Both the position numbers and the translations under genes were made by a program. The notes under the pieces are model-generated. The model ran no database searches. It was not told the origin of the DNA and was given only the letters and a program-made list of their open reading frames with translations. From contig NZ_PQMG01000003.1 in the NCBI RefSeq assembly GCF_008930665.1, positions 186,001 through 250,000 on the forward strand: 64,000 bases of DNA, given 5' to 3'. Positions 39,666-48,981 of this stretch are shown in pieces (position 1 is the first letter of the stretch; each line of letters starts with the position of its first letter). The DNA comes from Corynebacterium sp. 74A (GTDB lineage Bacteria; Actinomycetota; Actinomycetes; Mycobacteriales; Mycobacteriaceae).

Positions 39666-40931
39666 CTAGGAGTGTTGGTGGTGGACGGCCGCGGCCGATT
39701 CGGCGTTGTTGTCCGGATGATTCTTCCTCGCATCCCTGCGGCCTGCAATCATCGGATCGATCGCCGGCGGCGCCAGAGTCCAGCCGATCACTGGTATACG
39801 AGAGAGCAGGTAGAAGACATAGCAGGCGGCCATAGCCACGATGAACACGCCGATCACCCAGAGCGATGGGCTGGCTAGGAGCCCGTTACCCGGTTCAATG
39901 AGCACGTCCTCACGGTAGCGAAAGAGCATGCCGAAGAGCACGGAGATCGCGATAGGGTGACCGATGTAGACCACGAGGGTGTGGCGGCCGACGAAAGCGA
40001 GTGCGGAAAACAGCAGCGGCACGCTAGCGAGCGCCACCGCCAACAAAATGGCCGTGGGCAGCAGCCAGAGCCGCCACATCAGCCCCTCGATGAGGTCGAT
40101 GAACTCAGTGTTCCATCCCCACATGCCTTCCTCGCGCACGGGTATGTCCATGATCGCCTCAGAGCGAGCCGAGTCCAGCCACCATTCATGCGCCGCATAG
40201 GCTGCCAGCCCACTGAGTGCATAGGCCGCAATGAAGCGCGGCTTGGCGCAGCTGCGGGCAATCCAAGTGATGGCGAAACGGTAGCGCAGTCCGATCATGT
40301 AGATGGGCAGATATTGCGCGAAATGCAGCACAATCGACGCGCTCACGGGGGTGAGCTGCAGCAGCACCGGGCTAAAGGAGGCGGCCACTGCCACTCCATT
40401 GCTCAGCCGACGAGTGGCCCATGCCCAGAGGCAGAACACGGCCAAGCAATACAGGAACCAGTACATGCCCTCGCCGCGGAGCACGCTATCGAATACCCAC
40501 CCCGTCCCGCGGTGCTCAAAGTCGGCGAAGCGCACCATCTCATACTCTTTGATGAACAAATAAATGGGCATCCACACCAGGTAGGGCAGAAAGAAAAACC
40601 AGATACGTTTGGTGAAGACCTCGCGGAGGGAAAAGCGCAGCACTTTCGCCGAGAAGTAGCCGGAGACCAAGAAGAATAGCGGCATGCGCAGTGGATCCAG
40701 CAGATGGTTGAGCTCCGCCAGCCAGGTGTCCATACCATAGGGCACCTCTAAGCACACGTGCAGCAGCGCCACCCCCACAATGGACAGCCCCTTCGCGGCG
40801 TCGGGCCACTTCAGGCGCTCTTTCACCACCGTGCGCTCATGCATATGTGGCATCCCGTGGCCGGTGGCATCCGGCTCCATCCGCTGTTCCACATCGGCAG
40901 CGTTATATCGCGCGGCAGGCTGATTCTGCAT
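39666..40931 (-). CDS. Acyltransferase-3 family membrane protein
   Basis: 421 residues with ten or so hydrophobic helices; LKWPDAAKGLSIVGVALLHV near the start holds the family's conserved pattern, and an internal PLFFLVSGYFSAKV matches the second. These enzymes move acetyl or acyl groups onto extracytoplasmic sugars or lipids. The ATG at 40931 is taken from an ATGATG pair behind GAAGGG. In M. tuberculosis and C. glutamicum the gap between the exonuclease and plsC holds other genes (an alpha-1,2-mannosyltransferase among them), so this gene seems to be a replacement or insertion. Confidence 0.85.
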   Translation of the reverse strand: MQNQPAARYNAADVEQRMEPDATGHGMPHMHERTVVKERLKWPDAAKGLSIVGVALLHVCLEVPYGMDTWLAELNHLLDPLRMPLFFLVSGYFSAKVLRFSLREVFTKRIWFFFLPYLVWMPIYLFIKEYEMVRFADFEHRGTGWVFDSVLRGEGMYWFLYCLAVFCLWAWATRRLSNGVAVAASFSPVLLQLTPVSASIVLHFAQYLPIYMIGLRYRFAITWIARSCAKPRFIAAYALSGLAAYAAHEWWLDSARSEAIMDIPVREEGMWGWNTEFIDLIEGLMWRLWLLPTAILLAVALASVPLLFSALAFVGRHTLVVYIGHPIAISVLFGMLFRYREDVLIEPGNGLLASPSLWVIGVFIVAMAACYVFYLLSRIPVIGWTLAPPAIDPMIAGRRDARKNHPDNNAESAAAVHHQHS

Positions 40932-40975
40932 CATGCGCCCTTCACTTTCTCCCTCGTGCCCCTTCATCGACGAGC

Positions 40976-40989
40976 GCGCTTATCGACGC
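40976..40989 (-). repeat. Copy of the dispersed GGCGTCGATAAGCG motif
   Basis: Reads GCGTCGATAAGCGC on the minus strand, 45 nt upstream of the acyltransferase-3 start. A truncated copy, GGCGTCGATAGGG on the minus strand, lies at 41068-41080. Confidence 0.6.
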
Positions 40990-41097
40990 TCAGCTCCCCG
41001 ACACGATCACCGCGAGTGCGCATGCAGCAGCGGCGCCGATAGGGGGTTGTGCAGGACTTCCCTAACCCTATCGACGCCGCTCAAAAAAGTTAAACTA

Positions 41098-41116
41098 TGC
41101 CACCTTAGCGTAACCT
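41098..41116. promoter_or_regulatory. DtxR-like half-site
   Basis: CCACCTTAGCGTAACCTAA matches the DtxR consensus at about 13 of 19 positions, nearly all in the right half (TAACCTAA). It lies 167 nt before the acyltransferase-3 gene. Weak on its own. Confidence 0.25.
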
Positions 41117-41129
41117 AAAAATAGCTGTC

Positions 41130-41879
41130 TTAGCCCTCCCAATTGGCGGGGAGTTCTGCCCCTTCCGGATAGCCCTTGCCCGCAGCGAGCGCTTCTTTGA
41201 CATCGGCGGCGTAGAGGTTCACATAGGGATAGCCGGACATCTCCGAGAACAGGGCCGTGATGTGGTCGGTGAGCGCGCGAGCGGCCTCATAGCTATCGGG
41301 GTCTAGGCCGCGCTCCTGCACAAAGGCGATAGGGTCGATCGGTGGGGCAACCTTCATCCATACCTTGGCGGGGCGCACAATCCACGAGCCAATGGGATTG
41401 GCCTTGCGGGAATTAATCATCGCCACCGGCACGATGGGCTGCTGGCACTCCAAGGCGGTGCGGGCCATGCCGGTCTTGCCGCGATAGATGCGACCATCCG
41501 GCGACCGGGTGCCCTCGGGGTAGACGCCGAGCACGTCTCCGCGATCGAACACCTTACGGGCCGCAGCAATAGCGTTAGCGGCAGCATCCTCAGATGTGCG
41601 GTCGATCGGCACCTGGCGTAGCGAGGTAAAAAACCACAGCTGGATCTTGCCCACCAGACCAGTACCGGTGAAGTACTCGTTTTTGGCGAGGAAGGTGATC
41701 TCACGGTCGCACAGCAGCGGGAAGAAGAAGGAGTCCATCACGGACTGATGGCTAGAGGCGATGATCGCAGAGCCACTCGCTGGGATATTCTCCTTGCCTT
41801 CGATCTCTGGGCGGTTATACACCCGCAGGAAGGGTCCGATGAGGATGTTCTTAAACACCCAGTACCACTTGTTTTTCAT
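41130..41879 (-). CDS. 1-acyl-sn-glycerol-3-phosphate acyltransferase (PlsC family)
   Basis: Makes phosphatidic acid from lysophosphatidic acid; Rv2182c homologue. 249 residues from ATG 41879 (MKNKWYWVFKN). The catalytic HQSVMD (HX4D) and the PEGTRS motif are both present, and an N-terminal hydrophobic segment anchors it. Upstream in-frame residues lack a ribosome site and were excluded. Confidence 0.93.
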   Translation of the reverse strand: MKNKWYWVFKNILIGPFLRVYNRPEIEGKENIPASGSAIIASSHQSVMDSFFFPLLCDREITFLAKNEYFTGTGLVGKIQLWFFTSLRQVPIDRTSEDAAANAIAAARKVFDRGDVLGVYPEGTRSPDGRIYRGKTGMARTALECQQPIVPVAMINSRKANPIGSWIVRPAKVWMKVAPPIDPIAFVQERGLDPDSYEAARALTDHITALFSEMSGYPYVNLYAADVKEALAAGKGYPEGAELPANWEG

Positions 41880-41989
41880 GTGCGACTTCCCTAGCAAATG
41901 GGGCGCTGCAGATGATCTGCCCTGCACGGGGCACACCACGGCTCGGCGCCGGTGAATGCATGATCTGTCCTCCCAGGAGGACCGTAAGT

Positions 41990-42008
41990 ATAGGTTAGTA
42001 GAAACTAG
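41990..42008. promoter_or_regulatory. DtxR-like half-site upstream of plsC-type gene
   Basis: The sequence contains TATAGGTTAGTAGAAACTAG; the TAGGTTAG left half is perfect and the right half poor (about 13 of 19 overall). About 110 nt upstream of the acyltransferase start. Confidence 0.25.
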
Positions 42009-42058
42009 CCTTCACGTCCCGAAGTTTCGCCGCAGGGAGCCCCTCGGTGCGCACAGAA

Positions 42059-43024
42059 TCACTCCACCGGGGCGAGGAAACGGGTGCGCGCCCGATCGGC
42101 GGCGCCAATCATGCCAGCATCCGAGCCCAGCTCCACCGTCTTAATATCGGCGAGCGGACGGTATCCGGCGCCCACAATGCGCCGCGCGAAGCGCTGCTTC
42201 GCGGCCTCCAGATACAGTGGGGAATCCTTGGCCACGCCACCGCCGACCACAATGAGTTCGGGGTCGAGGATATCGGCGACAATGGCCAGCCCCTCTCCTA
42301 GCCAATGGCTAAAGTGCTCCACCACCTTCAGCGCGGCAGGATCACCATTACAGGCCGCCTGCATAATCCGCCTGCCGGTGAGCTCATCAGCCTGCGAGCG
42401 GAAGCGGCGCACAAAGCTCGAATCCTCGAACTCACCGGAGCCGATGATCTCCTTGGCAAAATCCGGCAGCGCCGTGCCCGAGCAATAACGCTCTAAACAG
42501 CCCCGTTTGCCGCAGGGGCAGCGGCGCCCATCGGGAACCACCGTGATGTGACCAAACTCGGGGGCAGTGCCGAAAGCGCCACGATAAATTTCCCCGTTAT
42601 GCATGAGCGTCGCCCCGATCCCAGTGCCGATAGCAAATAGCACCCACGTCTGCGCATCGCGGGCGGCACCGAAACGGTACTCGCCCCACGCGGCAGCATT
42701 GGCGTCGTGCTCGAGCACAACGGGCAGGTCAATGAGCCGCTCGATATCCGCGCGCACATTCTTATCGCGCCACGGCAGATGCGGGGCGAAACGCACCCGC
42801 TCACAATCGGGATCAATAAAGCCGGCGACAGCCAGCCCCACCGCCCCCACATCGTGGCGAGAACGCAGAGACGTGACCACATACGCAATCGCCTCGTCGA
42901 GCCCACGCTGGGTGGACGGGGTGGGAACCTGTGCCGAGTCGATAATGCGCCCCTCGGGCGTCACTACGGCGCCGCGAAGGTTGGTACCGCCGATATCGAA
43001 ACCGATGGAGTGGGTGGCAGACAT
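42059..43024 (-). CDS. glk: ROK-family glucokinase
   Basis: Phosphorylates glucose with ATP (or polyphosphate in some members). 321 residues: ATP site GFDIGGTNLRGAVV, sugar-binding EHDANAAAWGE and EFGH, zinc motif CPCGKRGCLERYCSG, GGGVAKDSPLY. Position next to pimB equals that of the C. glutamicum glucokinase. Start ATG at 43024. Confidence 0.93.
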   Translation of the reverse strand: MSATHSIGFDIGGTNLRGAVVTPEGRIIDSAQVPTPSTQRGLDEAIAYVVTSLRSRHDVGAVGLAVAGFIDPDCERVRFAPHLPWRDKNVRADIERLIDLPVVLEHDANAAAWGEYRFGAARDAQTWVLFAIGTGIGATLMHNGEIYRGAFGTAPEFGHITVVPDGRRCPCGKRGCLERYCSGTALPDFAKEIIGSGEFEDSSFVRRFRSQADELTGRRIMQAACNGDPAALKVVEHFSHWLGEGLAIVADILDPELIVVGGGVAKDSPLYLEAAKQRFARRIVGAGYRPLADIKTVELGSDAGMIGAADRARTRFLAPVE

Positions 43025-43096
43025 AATGGAAGCTCTATAGGTCCCGTCTCTAGACGTTAAAACTCACCCAGTATATATGCGCCAGACTGCGCCACT

Positions 43097-44245
43097 CTAA
43101 TCGCTGGATGAGCAAAGAATACGCTGCAGCCGTGCCGCCATAATCGGCCACGCCCAGTGCTCCAGCACATGGGCACGGCCCCGCTCGCCCATTGTGCTGC
43201 GCAGGACGTCATCATCGAGCACATGAACTAGCGCATCCACCAGGCTGTCGATATCGCGGCCATCGACCACGATGCCAGTCTCCTTGGTCACGGTCTCTGG
43301 CGCACCGCCAGAGTCGCCTGCTACCACCGGCACCCCGCAGGCCTGGGCCTCGAGGTAGACGATACCGAGTCCCTCGACGTCCAAGCCTTTGCCGCGGGTA
43401 CGCGCAGGCATACTAAAGACATCGCTGGCGGCAAGCAGCTGCCGCATCTCGGTGAATTCAAGCTGGCCCATGAGGTGGATGCGCTCGCTGCCAAGGGAGT
43501 TGGCGTCGATAAGCGTGCGCAGCTTCTTCTCATAAGAGCCGGTGCCGACAAGTACGAGCCGCGCCTCGGGGTGGCGGGCAAGGATACGCGGCATAGCGCG
43601 GACCAACTGGTCTTGCCCCTTACGGGGCACAAGCCGCGAGATACAGATGATCAGCGGCTCATCGCCAAATCCATAGCGGGCGCGCACCTGTTGCCGCTGC
43701 GTCTCGCTCAGGGGGTGAAATAGCTCGGGATCCACGCCTGAGGGCAAGGGCTCATAGCGGGGATGGGGGCCCAGTGCTGGGCGGATCCGGCCCAAGGTGT
43801 AGTCGGAGATATAGGTAACCACATCAGCGGAACGGCCAATGCGCCGCAGAATCTGCCGGGCCCCGGGCAGCATCGACCACCCGACCTCATGGCCATGGGT
43901 GGTGGCCACCACCTGGCGGGCCCCAGCCGCCCGCGCCGCCGAGCCGAGCACCGCGAGTGGAGCCGCGGCCCCAAACCATACGGTGTGGATGTCGTAGAGC
44001 GCGATGAGACGACACATCTCCGCCTTGAGCCCTGGGGTGGGCAGCATGACCCGGCGAGGCCAGCGCACCACCGTGTACTCGGCCTGCGCATCCCATGCCG
44101 CGGCCGCCGCAGCGTCTTGTGTGGAGGCCAACACCACGATCTCCGCGGGGTCGAGATAGGAGACGAAATCACGGAGATAGGACTGGATCCCGCCGACTGT
44201 GGGCGGGAAATCATTGGTAACAAGCAGCGTGCGGCCCATAGTCAC
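43097..44245 (-). CDS. pimB: GDP-Man: phosphatidylinositol monomannoside alpha-1,6-mannosyltransferase (PimB)
   Basis: Adds the second mannose during phosphatidylinositol mannoside synthesis (GT4, GT-B fold, membrane-associated). 382 residues: TNDFPPTVGGIQSYLRDFV at the N-terminus, SRLVPRKGQDQLVRAMP, and the EX7E region PARTRGKGLDVEGLGIVYLEA. Matches the syntenic pimB' of mycobacteria and corynebacteria. Together with mptA it builds lipoglycans. Confidence 0.94.
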   Translation of the reverse strand: MTMGRTLLVTNDFPPTVGGIQSYLRDFVSYLDPAEIVVLASTQDAAAAAAWDAQAEYTVVRWPRRVMLPTPGLKAEMCRLIALYDIHTVWFGAAAPLAVLGSAARAAGARQVVATTHGHEVGWSMLPGARQILRRIGRSADVVTYISDYTLGRIRPALGPHPRYEPLPSGVDPELFHPLSETQRQQVRARYGFGDEPLIICISRLVPRKGQDQLVRAMPRILARHPEARLVLVGTGSYEKKLRTLIDANSLGSERIHLMGQLEFTEMRQLLAASDVFSMPARTRGKGLDVEGLGIVYLEAQACGVPVVAGDSGGAPETVTKETGIVVDGRDIDSLVDALVHVLDDDVLRSTMGERGRAHVLEHWAWPIMAARLQRILCSSSD

Positions 44246-44292
44246 CCCATTCTAGCGACGCACCCTAGGCCGCACCGTGGGGCCTAAAAAAA

Positions 44293-44331
44293 TCACACCA
44301 CGCGATCCTCCCGGAGAGGACGGTGGTGTGA
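44293..44331 (-). terminator. Terminator of the first NlpC/P60 gene
   Basis: TCACACCAC / GTGGTGTGA 9-bp stem with inner pairing of the CCTCCCGGAGAGG region; on the minus strand it is followed by TTTTTTT. Strong intrinsic terminator. Confidence 0.9.
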
Positions 44332-44348
44332 AGAGGGGCCGGACGGTA

Positions 44349-45374
44349 TTAGTAGCGGCGCGCGCCGTAGAAGGGCATCGAATCCACGGAGACGACCTGC
44401 ACGGGAATACCGTAATCCGAGGCGTGAACCAGCTTGCCATCGCCGATGTACATGCCCACGTGGGTGGCTCCGGGGTAGTAGCCCACGATATCGCCCGGCT
44501 GCAGCTGATCACGAGAGACCGGCGTCCCACCAGCCATCTGGGCCTGGGAGGTACGCGGAATGGACTTGCCCTGCTGCGCATAGGACCACACCATCAGCCC
44601 GGAGCAGTCGAAGGCGTCGGGGCCGGTGGCTCCCCAGCCATAAGGAGCGCCGAGCTTGCTCATCGCGGCATTAACCGCGCTCATCCCGCCCGGGTTCGAG
44701 CTGGTAATACCGGCGAGATCGAATCCCTCGATGGGGCCGTTCTTATTTTGCCAGGCCTGACGCAAGCTCGGCTCGAGCGCGTCGATACGCGCCTCCAGCT
44801 CGCTGGTGCGCTTATTCAGCTCATCCTGCTCACGTTCGAGCTTGGCACGCTGGGCCTTCAGGTCGCCGAGACGGAAATCAGCCACCGCCTTGGCTGCGGC
44901 GGCACGCTCGTGTTCCTGAGCGGCCTCGCGCAGCGCCTCCTGCAATTCCACAATGATGCGCTCATTACGCTGAACCAGAGCGCTCATATAGGCAGTGCGA
45001 TCAATGGCGTCCTGCGGGTTATGGGCCGAGGAGATACCAGAAAGAGGATCGAGGCTCGCACCTCGGTAGCGAGCCTTAGCCACCTGGTTCACATCGCTAC
45101 GGATGCTCTCGGCGTTCTCGGCTGCTTCTTGCGCAGCTGCAGAAGCGCGCTGGAACTCCTCCGCGAGGCGACCCGCCTCCTCCTTGCTCTTGTCAATGTC
45201 GATGGAGAGCTGCTTGACTTCCTCGTTCTTCGCAGTGGCCTCGTGGGAGACCGCGTCCATCTCCTTAATGAGGCTGTCCATCTGGGCGGGGTCAGCGCTG
45301 GCGAGGGGCGCGGCAATGCTGCTGGCAGATAGGGCAAGGGCGCAGGTAATAAGCCCGAGCTTGGTGAGTTTCAT
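44349..45374 (-). CDS. Secreted NlpC/P60 peptidoglycan endopeptidase with coiled coil
   Basis: Cleaves the peptidoglycan stem between D-Glu and diaminopimelate (RipA/Rv2190c type). 341 residues: signal peptide 1-27 (ends ASA), long coiled coil about 30-205 that usually inhibits or recruits the enzyme, and NlpC/P60 domain from 235 with catalytic Cys257 (DAFDCSGL) and His305 (THVGMY). ATG 45374 has GGAGAAC upstream. Own terminator downstream, so probably monocistronic. Confidence 0.93.
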   Translation of the reverse strand: MKLTKLGLITCALALSASSIAAPLASADPAQMDSLIKEMDAVSHEATAKNEEVKQLSIDIDKSKEEAGRLAEEFQRASAAAQEAAENAESIRSDVNQVAKARYRGASLDPLSGISSAHNPQDAIDRTAYMSALVQRNERIIVELQEALREAAQEHERAAAAKAVADFRLGDLKAQRAKLEREQDELNKRTSELEARIDALEPSLRQAWQNKNGPIEGFDLAGITSSNPGGMSAVNAAMSKLGAPYGWGATGPDAFDCSGLMVWSYAQQGKSIPRTSQAQMAGGTPVSRDQLQPGDIVGYYPGATHVGMYIGDGKLVHASDYGIPVQVVSVDSMPFYGARRY

Positions 45375-45703
45375 GTGTTCTCCACGTGCGAGTTCGAAGT
45401 GCCGGCGCTGAAACAACAGCGTCACAGTAAAAGCTACAGCGGGCCAAGGGCCTCGCTGTGTGGTGTTCCTGCTCCCCTAGGGAGCAAACACCCAGATAGC
45501 AGGTAAGTTTAGCGTAAATTCTGCCAATACCAACCTTGATGTGGCCACTGAAGCTTAGAGTAAATCACAGTGGTGAAAGTTATTGGCCTATCCAGCTCGG
45601 CACGGCCACTGCCTTGCCCACCCCCAAACGTAGGCGGCGGGCGAAGAGGGTCTATGAGCACCGGCGACCCAGCGGATGCCGAGGCGCCACCATAACGACA
45701 AAA
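45375..45703 (-). other. Upstream region of the first NlpC/P60 gene
   Basis: About 330 bp without a convincing gene. I compared it with the ydaO riboswitch found before the neighbouring NlpC gene and saw no such element. A short hairpin around CTCCCCTAGGGAG (45472-45484) is present. Promoter not assigned. Confidence 0.4.
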
Positions 45704-45728
45704 CCGCAGACCGTTCGTTGGTCTGCGG
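45704..45728 (-). terminator. Terminator of the second NlpC/P60 gene
   Basis: CCGCAGACC-gttcgtt-GGTCTGCGG, perfect 9-bp stem; followed by TTTTG on the minus strand. Confidence 0.88.
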
Positions 45729-45760
45729 TGTGCTGTCACGGCTGGTCTAGCCGGTGGCTC

Positions 45761-46390
45761 TTAGAAGCGAACCACGGAGTGGATCGGCATGTAGTCGAGC
45801 GGACGCTCGCCCACCGGAGTGCCGGACTGCATGGCGTCGATGATGGTGCCATTGCCCACGTAGATACCGACGTGGGAAGCGCCGCCGTAGTAGGCAACGA
45901 TGTCGCCGGGCTGGATCTGGGACAGCGGCACGCGGATGCCGGCAGCTGCCTGCTGCTGAGAGGTGCGCGGGATGGACTTGCCCACCTGGGAGTAGACCCA
46001 GGAGGTGAAGCCGGAGCAGTCGAAGGCGTCCGGGCCAGCAGCGCCCCACACGTAGGGAGCGCCGGTCTTGGAGCGAGCGATGCTCACGATGCGGTCACCA
46101 ACGGAGTTGGAGGATGCCGGAGCGACAGAGCGGGCGACCTGAGCCTGACCGGGAATCTGCACGGGCAGTTGAGAGGTCAGCTGGCCGGTGTCAACGATGT
46201 TGTTGATCTCTGCCGGCACACCGGGAACGTTCGGCACGCCAGGAACGGACACGTTGCCAACGACCGGCACGTTGATGTCGAGGGCCTGAGCCGGAGTGGC
46301 CAGTGCGGCGGAGGCACCGGCGGCGACAGCGGTTGCGGCTGCTGCGTTGCGAACGATACGGCTTGCGCTACGACGATTGTGATTACCCAT
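45761..46390 (-). CDS. Secreted NlpC/P60 endopeptidase (c-di-AMP riboswitch controlled)
   Basis: 209 residues from ATG 46390 (MGNHNRRSAS): signal peptide 1-36 ending TPAQA, a Val/Pro-rich linker with VPGVPNVPGVP, and a C-terminal NlpC/P60 domain with Cys125 (DAFDCSGF) and His173 (SHVGIY). Shorter than its neighbour and lacking the coiled coil, so presumably less autoinhibited. The 5' leader carries a ydaO-type riboswitch, linking wall hydrolysis to c-di-AMP and turgor. Confidence 0.93.
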   Translation of the reverse strand: MGNHNRRSASRIVRNAAAATAVAAGASAALATPAQALDINVPVVGNVSVPGVPNVPGVPAEINNIVDTGQLTSQLPVQIPGQAQVARSVAPASSNSVGDRIVSIARSKTGAPYVWGAAGPDAFDCSGFTSWVYSQVGKSIPRTSQQQAAAGIRVPLSQIQPGDIVAYYGGASHVGIYVGNGTIIDAMQSGTPVGERPLDYMPIHSVVRF

Positions 46391-46411
46391 TTGAAACTTT
46401 TCCACGTCTTC

Positions 46412-46562
46412 CTTGTTTGAACCGGCCGGGTTAGCTGACGGGCTAGGCATCCGGAAGGCCTCCCATCCTCGCGCCGCGCTCTCTATAATGAGCACTCTTG
46501 CGAGAATTTCACCCCAGATAATTAGGTGGTTCCCCGGCTCCGGCGGCATCCCCATGATCGGA
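46412..46562 (-). promoter_or_regulatory. ydaO/yuaA c-di-AMP riboswitch
   Basis: The minus strand carries the conserved ydaO blocks in order: GAGCCGGGGAACC, then TCTGGGGTGAAATTC, a variable GC-rich stem (GCGGCGCGAGGATGG), and CCCGTCAGCTAACCCGG. CCGTCAGCTAACC is identical to the hallmark 3' block of the class. It ends about 20 nt before the ribosome site of the NlpC/P60 gene. In actinobacteria this riboswitch class commonly sits before wall hydrolase genes and lowers expression when c-di-AMP is high. Confidence 0.93.
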
Positions 46563-46565
46563 GTC

Positions 46566-47276
46566 GATCAGAGACTGTGCCGGATTAGGTCTGGCTTATT
46601 CTTTTCGGTAGATGTTCGTCGGTGGCGACCAGATCGTTTTTTACTCTCTGCTTCGTCCCGCGAAGTCTCGTTTAGGTTACGAAACGGCAACGATACTTGT
46701 CCAGCTTTCAGCAAAATCTAGGCGCTGTTATCAAGTCGTAATCTTCTAGTGACCATTCGGTGATCGAAAGGAGCGACCGCGACGCGCCCACAGAATGTTC
46801 GAACACCGGCTCTTTTACCTGCGTTTTTTCGCATATTTTAGGCCTATACTGCACCGATAGTGGGGGTTGCCCACCGTCGCTCAGGACTCCAGAAATATTT
46901 TTGTGACCTTCCCCACTATGGCCGTTATCGGGCCGTGATCGTGCCCTCAACGTTATCTCAGCGCGATCAAAGCTAGGTCTCCTATGTCTGAGGACTAGCG
47001 CCGCAGACGCTTCGGTTGCACCCCCTGGGCGCACCACCGCACTCTCTAGAAGGCAGCGTTCCTCCAGTACTGCGTGCTGGCGGTATGGCGGGCCGAAGCG
47101 CGCTGTGCGCGCCTCTTCCCTACCGCGCAGGGCCTGTGATCCACCGGCGGAGCGTGCTACCAACCACGGTAGCCACGGGCAGCTTCTCCCCACCACGCGG
47201 ACTGCGGGCGCGGGGTGCGGGCGCGGGGTACGGGCGCGGGGTACGGGCCCTCGCTTGTGTGACCCGAACATAAGAG
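46566..47276. other. Long non-coding stretch between qcrB and the riboswitch
   Basis: About 700 bp. The part nearer the riboswitch is AT-rich and must contain its promoter (TATAGGCCTAAAATATGCG region on the minus strand, about 46835-46855). The part near qcrB holds short GC-rich repeats of a CGGGCGCGGGGTA step (47215-47247). One 187-codon frame runs through on the minus strand, but its composition is not protein-like. I see no RNA gene. Confidence 0.4.
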
Positions 47277-47307
47277 AAGGACCCTCACCCCTAGGGTGAA
47301 GGTCCTT
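47277..47307 (-). terminator. Terminator downstream of qcrB
   Basis: AAGGACC-c-TCACCC / GGGTGA-a-GGTCCTT, a 13-bp stem with one mismatch, 52 bp after the qcrB stop. Confidence 0.75.
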
Positions 47308-47358
47308 AACTCTATGACGCAGTAGTCTCAGTACAGCATATGCACTTCAGGTGTGACG

Positions 47359-48981
47359 CTAGTCGCGGCCGGCATCCTTGTCGGCGCGGCGATTAGCCTC
47401 GTTGAGGTTCTCGAGCATGGTGCGCTCTTCCTCTTCGTTGGCGTGCTCGATCTCGGCAGCGCGGCGAGCGACATCCTCGCTGTCGGCCTTCCACAGGCCG
47501 CGACCCGGGTGTCCACCGAAACCAAGCTGGTTCGGCTGGTTTGGCACCTTGGCGCCTGCGTAATCGAGCGGAATCTGGTGTCCGTGTTCGTCCACCGGAC
47601 CGATGGGCTGGTGAACTTCCACGTACTCGCCGTGCGGCAGGCGCACGATCACGCCGGTTTCCACGCCGTGCTCCAGCACCTCGCGGTCAGCGCGTTGAAG
47701 GCCAACGCAGATGCGGTAGGTGATGAAGTAAGAGATCGGCGGCAGCAAGATGAGGCCGATACGACCAACCCACGTCATGGCGTTGAGCGAGATATCGAAG
47801 TGATAAGCGAAGAGGTCGTTACCACCAGAGACGGTCAGCAATCCGTAGAAGACCAAGGCCATCACGCCGATACCAGTACGCGCCGGTACGTCGCGGGGAC
47901 GCTGCAGCAGGTTGTGGTGCTCGTCGTCGCCGGTGATCTTCTTCTCGATCCACGGGTAGGCGAAGAGCAGGACCACGAGGATGCCGAGCATGATGGCAAC
48001 CCAGAACACGGCCGGGATGGTGTGGTTACCGATGTAGAGCTCCCACGCCGGCATGACACGGGCAGCACCGTCAGTCCACAGCATGTAGATATCGGGCTGG
48101 GAACCAGCGGAGACCTGTGCCGGGTTGTAGGGGCCAATGTTCCAAATGGCGTTGATCGTGGTGATACCTGCCATGAGGGCCAGAGCACCGGCGGTGATGA
48201 TGCCGAAGGCAGAGGCCTTCAGAGCGAACACCGGGAGAATGCGGACGCCCACAACGTTGTTCTCGGTGCGGCCTGCGCCCGGGAACTGGGTGTGCTTCTG
48301 GAACCAGACAATCGCCAGGTGTGCACCGATCAAAGCCAAGATAATGCCCGGCAGGATCAGCACGTGAGCGATGTAGAAGCGGTCCAGCATGATATCGGAG
48401 GGGAAGTCTCCACCGAAGATCAGCCAGTGCATCCAGGTACCGATGATCGGCATACCGACGATGATGGCGGACATAATGCGCAGACCCACACCGGAGAGTA
48501 GATCGTCCGGCAGTGAGTAGCCGAAGAAGCCCTCGGCGACGGACAGCAGCATCAGCACGCTGCCGATGATCCAGTTCGCTTCACGCGGGCGACGGAAGGC
48601 GCCGGTGAAGAAGATACGCATCATGTGCACGATGATGGAGATCGCGAAGGCCAAGGCGGCCCAGTGGTGCATCTGTCGAATAAACAGACCACCACGCACC
48701 TCGAAGGAGATGTTCAGCGCGGTCTCGTAGGCACGAGACATCTCCACACCGTTGAGCGGTGCGTAGGCACCGTCGTAGATGACCTTGGAGATAGACGGAT
48801 CGAAGAACAGGGTCAGATAGACACCCGTGACGATCAGGATAATGAAGCTGTACAGCGCGATCTCACCGAGCATAAAGGACCAGTGAGTCGGGAACACCTT
48901 GTTAATTTGGGTGCGCAGGAAGCCGGCTCCGCTGTAGCGAGAGTCAATGGCTTCTGCGCGCTCAGCTAGTTTATTGCTCAT
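47359..48981 (-). CDS. qcrB: Cytochrome bc1 complex cytochrome b subunit
   Basis: Membrane core of menaquinol:cytochrome c oxidoreductase, binding hemes bL and bH. 540 residues, longer than proteobacterial cytochrome b because of a C-terminal actinobacterial extension. Paired heme His residues lie in [20 protein letters not shown] and in the later TWMHWL / HVLILPG helices; the Qo motif is present in modified form. ATG overlaps the qcrA stop in ATGA. Confidence 0.97.
   Translation of the reverse strand: MSNKLAERAEAIDSRYSGAGFLRTQINKVFPTHWSFMLGEIALYSFIILIVTGVYLTLFFDPSISKVIYDGAYAPLNGVEMSRAYETALNISFEVRGGLFIRQMHHWAALAFAISIIVHMMRIFFTGAFRRPREANWIIGSVLMLLSVAEGFFGYSLPDDLLSGVGLRIMSAIIVGMPIIGTWMHWLIFGGDFPSDIMLDRFYIAHVLILPGIILALIGAHLAIVWFQKHTQFPGAGRTENNVVGVRILPVFALKASAFGIITAGALALMAGITTINAIWNIGPYNPAQVSAGSQPDIYMLWTDGAARVMPAWELYIGNHTIPAVFWVAIMLGILVVLLFAYPWIEKKITGDDEHHNLLQRPRDVPARTGIGVMALVFYGLLTVSGGNDLFAYHFDISLNAMTWVGRIGLILLPPISYFITYRICVGLQRADREVLEHGVETGVIVRLPHGEYVEVHQPIGPVDEHGHQIPLDYAGAKVPNQPNQLGFGGHPGRGLWKADSEDVARRAAEIEHANEEEERTMLENLNEANRRADKDAGRD

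Noticed and set aside
46708..47271. 187-codon open frame upstream of the riboswitch-controlled NlpC gene
   Set aside because: Arg/Pro-rich start, no ribosome site, no domain; sits in a region better explained as promoter and leader.
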